37,134 bases of DNA. Source: Paludibacteraceae bacterium. GTDB taxonomy: Bacteria > Bacteroidota > Bacteroidia > Bacteroidales > Paludibacteraceae. The notes under the pieces are model-generated. The model was not told the origin of the DNA. It worked only from the letters and a program-made list of their open reading frames with translations, and did no database searches. The stretch covers positions 1 through 37,134 of the forward strand of contig JAFZKQ010000049.1 in NCBI GenBank assembly GCA_017553575.1. The letters are read 5' to 3'. The first letter of the stretch is position 1; each line of letters starts with the position of its first letter. The translations under genes were made by a program, and so were the position numbers. This document shows positions 1 through 7,366 of the stretch, piece after piece.

Positions 1-139
1 TTGTATAATTATGAAATTCAATAAACGCATCAACAAATTCTTTTGTTTTTCCATGAGGATATTCAAGAAACACCTCATTTGCCAAATCAATAGCCTTTAC
101 CAAGTTATCACGTGCTTCTATGTATTTTTTACTTGCCAT
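1..139 (-). CDS. Partial small protein, probable immunity protein (3' end outside window)
   Basis: Only the first 46 codons are present, starting MASKKYIEARDNLV. The start ATG at 137-139 follows the stop codon of the upstream toxin-tip fragment by two bases (TAATTATG), the tight spacing typical of toxin-immunity pairs. The visible part is soluble, charged and probably helical, with no signal peptide. I do not recognise the family. The immunity role is inferred from position and size only, and the rest of the gene lies beyond base 1. Confidence 0.45.
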   Translation of the reverse strand, partial: MASKKYIEARDNLVKAIDLANEVFLEYPHGKTKEFVDAFIEFHNYT

Positions 140-141
140 AA

Positions 142-342
142 TTAAAAAAATTCTCTAAGTGCTGCGTCTATAAATAATTCCCATCTGTCATTTGTCGGAG
201 ATATTCCATTTATTGAATTTCTAGATCTCCCATCTCTTCTATACTTCTCTATTTCAAGTTGTTCCCTACCTCTAATCGCATAATATGAAGCATCAGCTCT
301 TCTTGAGATATATCCACCAAGTTTAGTTGCAGGACGATACAT
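142..342 (-). pseudogene. C-terminal tip of a polymorphic (Rhs-type) toxin, detached fragment
   Basis: This 66-codon reading frame has the motif RGREQLEIEKYRRDGRS, then NSINGISP, then a short helix ending in ALREFF. From family memory, the pattern RGREQ..IE.Y....N.INGISP..... closes many Rhs/polymorphic toxin C-termini, some with GIY-YIG-like nuclease domains. The ATG used here is probably internal. An in-frame TAA lies three codons upstream (349-351), and beyond it the same frame stays open to 441 and reads plausibly as protein (IDANHHMTTEGYGEA before the stop). That fits a nonsense mutation inside a longer toxin domain. No Rhs core repeats are present nearby. The family call is moderate and based on motif recognition; the fragment could alternatively be a short expressed protein. 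Confidence 0.5.
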
Positions 343-659
343 ATCCAGTTATGCCTCTCCATAACCTTCAGTTGTCATATGATGGTTGGCATCGATTAAA
401 ACATATATTTCACTCAGCAAAAACAATGCTATATATATGTTTCAATCAAATCTACCCATAAATAAACGACAACCACACAATTACGTCCACATCCAAACTA
501 TTCTCTTTGCACCAAACAGCGAAATCACAAGCAAACGAACCTAAAATTCAAAGATGTAACAAAAAAAACAAGATCATCGTTAATGAAAAATCCAGACAAA
601 CCTTTACAAAACCTGACTACCGTTTATCACTAAAAATAGTGCGCATTTATTCGCCCACA
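343..659 (-). other. Decayed coding sequence between toxin tip and immunity-LRR gene
   Basis: No intact gene was found in these ~317 bases. Minus-strand frames contain protein-like pieces broken by stops. Bases 352-441 are open in the same frame as the toxin tip and end at TAA 349-351. Bases 452-547, in another frame, encode a peptide ending VDVIVWLSFIYG before a stop. The base composition is AT-rich compared with the genes at 4.8-13 kb. The most likely reading is the worn remains of one or two toxin/immunity genes. Confidence 0.4.
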
Positions 660-2018
660 TCAATCATAACACTCCTCAAACGGAAGTTCTCCAAAACGAG
701 CCGTCACCTTACTGATGAATTTTTTCGAGAAATCTTCGCTTCCGAAAAAAGCCGATTCTCCGATGCTTTCAACACTCTCTGGGATAGCCATATCGTTCAA
801 TGACACACAATTGAGGAAGGCAAAGTCTCCGATGCTTTTCAATGTGCTAGGAAGAACAACATTCTCCAAATATTGGCAATCTTCAAAGGCATGGTTTCCT
901 ATGGTTTCCAAACCTTCGTTCAAGGCTATCTCCTCCAAGGAAATACATCCCGAAAAAGCATGTTCCCCTATCTTCTTGACTCCTGCTGGCAACTCAATTC
1001 TTTTCAATGAGTTACAGCCACCAAAGAGACCGTCTGGGATTTCCTTCATACCTTGCGGCAAACGAACGCTCTCCAATAGGTCACATCCTGTAAAGAGATC
1101 TTCCCCAAACCGTTTCACACTGTCTGGAAGTATTAACTCACGCAAATGACTACTACACCATAGAAATGCACTGGAACCGATTTCTTCCACTCCTTCCGGA
1201 ACTATCACCCTTTCCGCGTCTTCGCACCTGACGTATTCCAAGACACCTTGGTCGCATGGTGGGACTTCGTAGGTTTTCAACTCTTTCAACGGAGTCTCCT
1301 TTGGTCGCTCGGTTTGAGGCACCTCCACAACTGGCATGTCATCGGTGGGCTTGATATCCTTCTCGTTGGCGAACAAGTCTGGCAACGGAACGATATGCAT
1401 ACCCGTAAAGCCATTTTCCTCAATGGCGTTTTTGAGGCGCTCGGAGATGATGATTCCTCCAATTGGTGTTATAGAATTCAAACCGAACACATCTAAGTTC
1501 CCATCAAAATTCCTCGATGCCACCACTTGCTTTGCTTGTATAAAACGATTTGTTTCAGGGCAAGTTTTTCTTAACTTATCCATATCCTCTATTGATCCTA
1601 TCTTTACTGTGCCATATGTTTTTGTAAGGCTAAGATTTGACCAATAAAAGGTCGTATTTGGGATATCTATGTTTTTATTGACAAACTTATCATTTAACAA
1701 TTGTAAATAATAATACGAGAAGACACCAGATTTCGCAGAAACCTCTATGGGATAATATTTATGTTCAGGGATGATATTGAATTGGTCAAAAAGTTGCTTC
1801 ATTCTTTCACTTATCACCAATCCACAAGCACAAATACACCCACCATCCATAACATCCGTCATTTTTGCCCGTCGATTCAATTTCGCCTTCAACAATGGAA
1901 TTGAGACAAATTCAAATGATGGTATTTTAAACGCATACTCACTATTAAGATAATCTATTTGTGTCACTACGTGACCAACTACATCATCGTCGCATCTTGT
2001 TTTCAGTGTATAATACAT
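660..2018 (-). CDS. Imm11/DUF1629-like immunity domain fused to BspA-type leucine-rich repeats
   Basis: This 452-residue protein has two parts. Residues 1-213 resemble the Imm11/DUF1629 family of polymorphic-toxin immunity proteins: there is an opening MYYTLKTR strand, then the paired motifs CGLVISERMKQLF (65-77) and GIIISERLKNAI (188-199), each followed by a beta segment. A charged, proline-rich linker spans about 214-258. Residues 259-452 are about seven LRR_5 repeats of the BspA type (pattern C..LE.V.LP..LK.IG..AF..C). No signal peptide or lipobox is visible, so it should be cytoplasmic, unlike most BspA-like LRR proteins. Its start ATG follows the stop of an upstream remnant by two bases, as an immunity gene would. 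It may neutralise a toxin, with the LRR part adding a binding surface. The LRR call is firm and the Imm11 call moderate. Confidence 0.75.
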   Translation of the reverse strand: MYYTLKTRCDDDVVGHVVTQIDYLNSEYAFKIPSFEFVSIPLLKAKLNRRAKMTDVMDGGCICACGLVISERMKQLFDQFNIIPEHKYYPIEVSAKSGVFSYYYLQLLNDKFVNKNIDIPNTTFYWSNLSLTKTYGTVKIGSIEDMDKLRKTCPETNRFIQAKQVVASRNFDGNLDVFGLNSITPIGGIIISERLKNAIEENGFTGMHIVPLPDLFANEKDIKPTDDMPVVEVPQTERPKETPLKELKTYEVPPCDQGVLEYVRCEDAERVIVPEGVEEIGSSAFLWCSSHLRELILPDSVKRFGEDLFTGCDLLESVRLPQGMKEIPDGLFGGCNSLKRIELPAGVKKIGEHAFSGCISLEEIALNEGLETIGNHAFEDCQYLENVVLPSTLKSIGDFAFLNCVSLNDMAIPESVESIGESAFFGSEDFSKKFISKVTARFGELPFEECYD

Positions 2019-2020
2019 AT

Positions 2021-2352
2021 CTAATCAAATTTCAAAATCAAATCATTAACCTTTTTTCCATTTTGGACACACTCTTTATCTATTTGTTTTTTCAAGCGGC
2101 CGTCCACTCGATGGAGGCTATCTCCTCCGACTTGTCGGAAATCAGGTTGCCCTGCGGGTCGTTTTGCGCATATACTCTTTGGTTCTTGAAGTTGATGCCT
2201 GCCACATCTTGCTCGTACTTGTAGGTGAGATGGTCGGGATGACAGAAGTAACTGTTTCCCATAATGTTGGTACATTTGGAATAAGAATCCAATCGGAGAG
2301 ATTTGTGGGTGTTCAAGACAGGCGGGCATGGCTTCGCCTTTGTGGGTAACAA
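2021..2352 (-). pseudogene. Frameshifted gene remnant abutting the immunity-LRR gene (possible toxin 3' end)
   Basis: Two overlapping minus-strand frames look like one broken gene. The first (2092-2352) reads protein-like text such as MGNSYFCHPDHL and SDKSEEIASIEWTAA, then stops. The second continues in another frame as LKKQIDKECVQNGKK...LILKFD and stops at 2021-2023, two bases before the next ATG. Neither frame has a convincing start: the upstream end runs into the ~85 bp repeat and begins at a TTG. The position just before an Imm11-type gene suggests the 3' end of its cognate toxin, inactivated by a frameshift. No toxin family could be named. Confidence 0.45.
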
Positions 2353-2356
2353 GGAA
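2271..2356. repeat. Left copy of ~85 bp direct repeat flanking the ATPase gene
   Basis: Bases 2309-2356 match 4021-4068 at 42 of 48 positions by hand alignment. The adjoining ~38 bases (2271-2308) still resemble 3983-4020 more weakly. Both copies have the same orientation. The copy starts seven bases beyond the ATPase stop codon. It lacks the -7 promoter element found beside the right copy. Confidence 0.75.
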
Positions 2357-2362
2357 ATGCTG

Positions 2363-3952
2363 TCACTCCTTCACAAACCTCTCGATCTGGCAAGAATGCT
2401 CCTTCGTCTTTTCATCGTAGTTGACGCCGACGAAAAGCAAGTTGTCGTAATAGCCTTCGAGGGCTTGGCAATAGTTCTTCTCTTTAATTTGTTTTAAGGC
2501 ACTTTCCGAACTCTTATTGTGCTTTAGTTCGATAACCAAAGCTGGAATGTTGGGCAGAAAGGGAATCAGTACCAAGTCGGCATAGCCCTTACCCGTCGGC
2601 AATTCCTTGATCAGCGTATAGCGCGTGTTGGCATAGAAGTAAGCCAAGCAGATGGCGCTTTGGAAGCAGTGTTCGTCGTTGTAGGTCAGCGGGCTGGTCA
2701 CCTCGGTGTGGGCAGTGTCGAGCGATTTGGCCACGGCCGCCTCGTTGCCGTTGATCGTATCATCGAGCAACCTCTTTGAGGCATTGACCACCTCCATAAC
2801 TTTCTTGTAGTTCGGACTCAAACGTATGGATTTGATCCACTCTTGACGAACCTCCTCGTTGGGAATGTGGCAGGTCTTCTCCTTGCGGTTGTAGCAAAGG
2901 TAACCCAAGTGGATCAGGTAGGTGAAGACATCGTCTTTCGACTCGAAGCTGTCCATCGTATTCTGGAAGGTACCCACCTCCACTTCGACGCTTTCCCCAG
3001 AAATCATCTTGATGACATCTTCCCGGATGCCCTCAAAATCCATTAGGATATAGTCTCGAAGTACTTCGAAAGAGCCCGTAGCCGACCAATAGCTGTCGAA
3101 CTCCCGGTCGAGAACGGCGGTGACTATGGAGAGTGGATTGCAGACGCTGATGGCCTCAGACATTTTGTAGCCGTCATACCAACGGAGGCACTCATCGTAA
3201 TCCATGTCATACTTCTCGCATAACTCCTTCACCTCCTCCTCCGTGAAGCCGATCATGCCAGCGAATTGGCGTGGACGCAACATGGTATATTCAGTGAACT
3301 CGTTCAGTTTACTCTGTATCTTGTCACGCACGATGGGGATGATGCCCGTGATATAGGCAAGGGCGATGGCCGGACGGAGGGTGGTGTCCTTGAATAGACC
3401 ATTCAAGAAGGACAAATAGTCTTCAAAAAGTTCTTTGGACACACGCTCCCTGATTAAGACATCATACTCATCAATGATAATGACAAATTTTTCGTTTGTT
3501 TTGGCATAAACTTTAAGAATGCATTGATCTAAAGTATTGTCGCCGCTGAAATCCAATGAAGGAAACCACTCCTTGAAATCATCTAACAATGCCTTATGGA
3601 TGTCTGTCAGCAAAAACTTTTTCCTTTTTCTCTGGATGGAGCGTTGATACCACCCATTCAAATCCAACTTGATAACGTTGAACTTGTTCAGGTACTTGTC
3701 ATATTCGGGCACTTGACCGATTTTCATTTGGCTGAAAATCTCACGGGTGTCGCAACCTTTCGAATAATAGGCGGAAATCAGGTTGCCCACCATGCTTTTC
3801 CCGAAACGACGTGGACGGGATATGCATAGGAAATTCCTTTGGCTAAACACCAGTTTGTTGAGTTCCGACAACACAAGTGATTTGTCAATGTAAATATCCG
3901 TGTTCAAGCCCATCTTGAACGCCTCGGCATTCGGATTCAGATATAAGCCCAT
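2363..3952 (-). CDS. AAA-ATPase_like / PD-(D/E)XK nuclease-family protein
   Basis: This 529-residue protein belongs to the AAA-ATPase_like plus PDDEXK_9 family, present in many copies in Bacteroidales genomes and of unknown cellular role. The N-terminus (NPNAEAFKMGLNTDIYIDKS) is the family signature. The P-loop RPRRFGKS is at residues 46-53 and Walker B (FVIIIDEYD) at 156-164. The C-terminal nuclease-like fold has D459 (GYADLVLI) and E475-L-K477 (IELKHN), matching a PD-(D/E)XK active site, so both halves look intact. The length is normal. It has its own consensus promoter and is enclosed by a diverged direct repeat, which suggests that it moves or is copied as a unit. The nuclease activity is inferred from motifs. 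Defence or mobile-element roles have been suggested for the family but nothing here proves either. Confidence 0.93.
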   Translation of the reverse strand: MGLYLNPNAEAFKMGLNTDIYIDKSLVLSELNKLVFSQRNFLCISRPRRFGKSMVGNLISAYYSKGCDTREIFSQMKIGQVPEYDKYLNKFNVIKLDLNGWYQRSIQRKRKKFLLTDIHKALLDDFKEWFPSLDFSGDNTLDQCILKVYAKTNEKFVIIIDEYDVLIRERVSKELFEDYLSFLNGLFKDTTLRPAIALAYITGIIPIVRDKIQSKLNEFTEYTMLRPRQFAGMIGFTEEEVKELCEKYDMDYDECLRWYDGYKMSEAISVCNPLSIVTAVLDREFDSYWSATGSFEVLRDYILMDFEGIREDVIKMISGESVEVEVGTFQNTMDSFESKDDVFTYLIHLGYLCYNRKEKTCHIPNEEVRQEWIKSIRLSPNYKKVMEVVNASKRLLDDTINGNEAAVAKSLDTAHTEVTSPLTYNDEHCFQSAICLAYFYANTRYTLIKELPTGKGYADLVLIPFLPNIPALVIELKHNKSSESALKQIKEKNYCQALEGYYDNLLFVGVNYDEKTKEHSCQIERFVKE

Positions 3953-3974
3953 AACTTCCCCTTTTTTGTTTTTA

Positions 3975-4005
3975 CAAAGTTAGCAAATTTGGGACAAGAT
4001 TCAAA
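3975..4005 (-). promoter_or_regulatory. Bacteroidota promoter for the ATPase gene (TTTG-N19-TAACTTTG)
   Basis: Read on the minus strand, TTTG (4002-4005) is followed by 19 bases and TAACTTTG (3975-3982). This matches the Bacteroidota -33/-7 consensus TTTG-N19-TAnnTTTG exactly. The -7 element ends 22 bases before the ATG at 3952. The -33 element and spacer lie inside the right copy of the repeat. Confidence 0.75.
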
Positions 4006-4068
4006 TCTCTGTATTTGCGAGTGTTCGGTACGGGCGGGCGTGGCTTCGCCTTTGTGGGTAACATGGAA
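3983..4068. repeat. Right copy of ~85 bp direct repeat flanking the ATPase gene
   Basis: This is the partner of the copy at 2271-2356. It carries the -33 half of the ATPase promoter. It also has a short inverted repeat, GGCG-TGGCTT-CGCC, at 4037-4050. The minus strand of both copies can be read in the same frame as (M/L)LPTKAKP.PPV.NT, so the similarity may partly reflect a shared former coding sequence. Confidence 0.75.
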
Positions 4069-4439
4069 TATAATCAAATCTTGATATGCTATTAATCTAT
4101 TTTAGTTAGATTGGCTCTTCTGGCGCAAATCGTATCTGAATCATCAATAGTGTTATTAACCTCATCCGGATCGTATTCAACAATGCTGACCAATGAATCC
4201 GTAAAAAATGGTATTCCGCAGAGCCCTATTCATTATCAACATTAGTATAAAATTTTGCGGTGACGAGGGGCGCAATCGATAAGATCTCTGTCTTGAGCCC
4301 TGTGGGTGCAAGGATTAAAAATGTAGGCAAGTCAATAAGGGAGTGGATCCTCTCTTGGGAGAAAGAGATCTTTGTGCCATGTGTGCGACCGAAGCAACGA
4401 GGGATGTCTGCGTGGGCTGCCCTGAAAGTAGAACCTCTC
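4069..4439 (-). other. Intergenic stretch with a decayed minus-strand reading frame
   Basis: No intact gene is convincing here. On the minus strand, bases ~4101-4229 are open and read plausibly as protein (GIPFFTDSLVSIVEYDPDEV, later DDSDTICARRANLTKID, then TAA), but the frame begins just after a stop and has no start. A second minus-strand frame ends at 4226 just where this one opens (PLVTAKFYTNVDNE), so the two could be halves of a frameshifted gene. The family is unknown. The stretch also contains the 3' flank of the DUF4491 operon, for which no clear terminator was found. Confidence 0.35.
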
Positions 4440-4736
4440 CTATTTCTTCCGTTTAGGAAACCAGCCTCTTTCAACCCTTTTCCGTTGTTCAAAGACTTCT
4501 CCGATGCTCCAAAAGGAGGAAAAGGCGATTACCCCCATCATGACGGAGAGGATCAAATTCTCCATCATTACCGAGCAGACGCATCCTACAATACCCATAA
4601 TTGCGAATACCCACCATATTTTTACTCCAAAGTAATATTCGCCTTTGATGACTAAAGGATGGAACAGCCCGATTATCAGGAAAGTAACTAATCCAATAAC
4701 TAATCCAGAAAGGTTGTGTGACTCTATAAAATCCAT
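4440..4736 (-). CDS. DUF4491 family small membrane protein
   Basis: This 98-residue protein matches the DUF4491 family: an opening GLVIGLVTFLIIGLFHPLVIKGEYYFG segment, a WWVF motif, two further hydrophobic stretches and the closing FEQRKRVERGWFPKR tail. It should span the inner membrane three times with a basic cytoplasmic end. The length is normal for the family, whose function is unknown. It is the last gene of a four-gene minus-strand cluster, 73 bases after the TerB-DnaJ gene. Longer frames on either strand at the same place are shadows. Confidence 0.88.
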   Translation of the reverse strand: MDFIESHNLSGLVIGLVTFLIIGLFHPLVIKGEYYFGVKIWWVFAIMGIVGCVCSVMMENLILSVMMGVIAFSSFWSIGEVFEQRKRVERGWFPKRKK

Positions 4737-4809
4737 ATATATCTATTTTCGTAACGAAACATGATTCTGCCGTAGATGTAACGGAATCTTTCCCCAAAAA
4801 CAAGGAAAA

Positions 4810-5574
4810 CTACGCTAATGGGGCAGCATTGCATATCTTCCTATAGGCATAATTCACCTCCCGGAACATCGAAGAGGCATGGGCAATCTCCGACTCTGAG
4901 GAGGCGGCGAATCGGTCAGGATGCCACCGCATAGCCAATTTCCTATACGCCCGTTTTACCTGCGACATATCGGCTCCCATCGAAAGACCCAACACTTTGT
5001 AGGCCTCCTCCAATTGGTTGGAAAAGGTTGGGGTGGCCTTCTCGTTTTCTCCCATCCGCAAAACTTTCTCCCATTCCGATAGGCTGAAATGACGGCTTCG
5101 GAGCATGGAAAAATCATCGGATGTTATGCGTGTATATTTAGCGAATAATGTCAGAAGTTTTACCTCTGCGCTTTGCAGCTGTTCGACAGAGACGATGGAG
5201 AAGAATAATGCCAAAAGGGCCAACTTCTGCTTGTAAGTCAAGCGCTTGTTCACTTGTACACATTGTCGACGAATATCCGTTATTTGCTTCTCCTTCAACG
5301 TGTCCCGAAGCTTTTTTAGCAAGGAACGGGCCCGCTCTTCCCCGAAGCCTTTCAAAAGGAAACTCTTCACCTGAATCAGTTCCGCCTTCGTGACTGCCCC
5401 ATCGGCACGCATCACCACCGCTATCAGATCGACAATGGCTGTCTCGATATCCGGCAGACGGCCACCTTGCGTCGTATCGTTCTTTTCGGCTTGATATTTC
5501 AATACTTCTCCATAGATGAGTATCCCTATCATAAGGATAGGGAACGACACGAGAAATATTAAATAGGGGGACAT
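4810..5574 (-). CDS. Membrane-anchored TerB-DnaJ (DjlA-like) co-chaperone
   Basis: The protein has 254 residues. Residues 4-24 form one N-terminal membrane helix. Residues ~44-165 are a TerB-like helical domain (DLIAVVMRADGAVTKAELIQVKSFL). Residues ~192-254 are a J domain with the HPD tripeptide at 218-220 (MRWHPDRF), needed to stimulate DnaK. The order helix-TerB-J is that of DjlA, an inner-membrane DnaK co-chaperone. The start lies 12 bases after the stop of the outer-membrane barrel gene, so the two are surely co-transcribed. The context suggests a role in folding or quality control of envelope proteins, which is inference. Confidence 0.9.
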   Translation of the reverse strand: MSPYLIFLVSFPILMIGILIYGEVLKYQAEKNDTTQGGRLPDIETAIVDLIAVVMRADGAVTKAELIQVKSFLLKGFGEERARSLLKKLRDTLKEKQITDIRRQCVQVNKRLTYKQKLALLALFFSIVSVEQLQSAEVKLLTLFAKYTRITSDDFSMLRSRHFSLSEWEKVLRMGENEKATPTFSNQLEEAYKVLGLSMGADMSQVKRAYRKLAMRWHPDRFAASSESEIAHASSMFREVNYAYRKICNAAPLA

Positions 5575-5586
5575 AAGCGAGCTTTT

Positions 5587-7323
5587 TTAGAAATGCAATG
5601 ACACTCCTGCCATCAGGTTAAATCGCTGTGCCGTATATCCGTACCAATTCTGGTACTCTTGTGCCAAAATGTTGTTCAAGTTCAAGAAGAGATTTGCGAA
5701 GCTCAAGACACTATAGTTAACACCCAGACTCAAGTCATGGATGTTGTCCATGGAGACTGCCTCTCCATCTACACAGGCATAGCGGCCACCTGCGAACTCA
5801 TACGAGAGCTCTGTCCTCAGATATTCCGTGATTTGATAGCTGGTCTTGAAATCCAACTCGAATGTTGGTTTCTCCCAAGCCTTTTCTACCTTGTCCAATG
5901 CCCAAGCATTGTATTTGGTCTGGAGTGTCAAGCCCAACTTGTCTGTCCAGTTATAGATGACGGCCAAGCCTGCGTTGAACAAGCCGGCATCCTTATCATA
6001 AACCACATCGAAGGTATGGTGATACAAAGAGTCAACTCTTTTGTTTACGAAGAAATAAGGATTGCTCAAGACTTTGTAGCCGACGAAGGCGTCCAAATTC
6101 ACCTTCTTGCAGGCATTGGCTTTCACTCCTAGATAGAAGTCGATCGGAACGTAGGTATCCTCCACGCGAACATCGGGTGCCACATAAGGATTCAACCCTG
6201 TGATGTAACGATAATTATTGACTTGATAGTCGCCTGTGATTCCCGCATAGAGGTACAAGGCATCGTCTTTGATTTTGATGTTTCCGTATATGTCAGGAAT
6301 GATAGTACCTGGACGACCTTGTCCGATGCCGAAAACGCCCTTGACGCCAATATGGAAGACACCTCTATGGCTCTCGAAACGGTAGCTCGGACTGATTTTC
6401 AAAACCGTGTGGCTCGCTGCATTGTCCATATGGTTGAAATCATAGAGATAGGAGCTGTCGGAAGGGAGGCTCATGATGATGTTGTACATCTCGAAGACTG
6501 CACTCAAGGAAGAGGACTCCATGCGGTAGTCGCCCATGAAATTAGTGTAGATGGTATTTTCGACCACTTCGTTCCTGTTCGAGAAACGTTGATAGTTGGC
6601 CTGCACATCATACTTCCATTTGTCTACATAATCCTTTGTCTTATATCGCAGATTGAGGTCGAAATTATGCAGATTCTGCATATATCCGTCATAGGAACCC
6701 GCACCCTCTTGGGAGGCAAGTCCCACGTAGGAATCGTATCCATAATAGCGGTACTTTTGGTAACGGAACGTGGAAAAGGCGCTCAATTCCGATTTGCGGT
6801 AGGAACGGAGCAAAGAGGCTCTGACACGGTTGTCGTTTGAGTAGGCATCTGCGTCTACATCCTTGGCCAAGCCGGAGTAGAGGTCGTCCGAAAGGGTGAT
6901 GTCGCTCATCGTTGAATTATGTTTTGCATAGATATCGACAAGCCACTTGTCCGTCTTATAGAGAGGGGCGTAAACTTCACCCAATAGGGAGGTGTAATTT
7001 CCCAATCCCACCTTGGCGAAATAGTCGGAAGCGTAAGGGTTGCTTTCGGGCTCCTTGGCAAGCGCATAGTCCAACGTCGGCATTACATCGGCTCTTGGGT
7101 TGAACGAACTGGTCCATACGGAATAGCTCGGTGTAATCTTTTTCGTGTCAATCGTCTTCAGTTCCGGCATCGTATTGATTTTTCCAGCCTCCTTGATAAC
7201 CGGATTATACTCTTTCACGATTTCAATGTCCCTTGAAATGGTCGTGTCGGTTTGGGTAGTCTGGGCAGAGGCCATACAAACAGCCCCCATGAAAGCACCT
7301 GCCGTATATAAAAATCTTCTCAT
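5587..7323 (-). CDS. Outer-membrane beta-barrel protein (TonB-receptor-like, no clear plug)
   Basis: This 578-residue protein has a signal peptide (residues 1-20, ending MASAQ), a short periplasmic segment RDIEIVKEYNPVIKEAGKIN, and then a long run of alternating amphipathic strands rich in Tyr, Asn and Asp. It ends in Phe (AGVSLHF), the usual barrel C-terminus. Proteins with this N-terminal VKEYNP segment are often labelled TonB-dependent receptors in Bacteroidota. At this length a full plug domain is unlikely, and no carboxypeptidase-like N-domain is seen. It lies 43 bases after the large TPR gene, a pairing I recall from other Bacteroidota. The substrate is unknown. Confidence 0.8.
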   Translation of the reverse strand: MRRFLYTAGAFMGAVCMASAQTTQTDTTISRDIEIVKEYNPVIKEAGKINTMPELKTIDTKKITPSYSVWTSSFNPRADVMPTLDYALAKEPESNPYASDYFAKVGLGNYTSLLGEVYAPLYKTDKWLVDIYAKHNSTMSDITLSDDLYSGLAKDVDADAYSNDNRVRASLLRSYRKSELSAFSTFRYQKYRYYGYDSYVGLASQEGAGSYDGYMQNLHNFDLNLRYKTKDYVDKWKYDVQANYQRFSNRNEVVENTIYTNFMGDYRMESSSLSAVFEMYNIIMSLPSDSSYLYDFNHMDNAASHTVLKISPSYRFESHRGVFHIGVKGVFGIGQGRPGTIIPDIYGNIKIKDDALYLYAGITGDYQVNNYRYITGLNPYVAPDVRVEDTYVPIDFYLGVKANACKKVNLDAFVGYKVLSNPYFFVNKRVDSLYHHTFDVVYDKDAGLFNAGLAVIYNWTDKLGLTLQTKYNAWALDKVEKAWEKPTFELDFKTSYQITEYLRTELSYEFAGGRYACVDGEAVSMDNIHDLSLGVNYSVLSFANLFLNLNNILAQEYQNWYGYTAQRFNLMAGVSLHF

Positions 7324-7366
7324 CTCGAAATTCCTTTTTTCGTTGTTATAATTGAGGATTACGCCA

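Noticed and set aside
4260-4655. 131-codon plus-strand frame upstream of and across the DUF4491 gene
   Set aside because: It overlaps the DUF4491 gene on the opposite strand and has no recognisable domain; a shadow frame is more likely.
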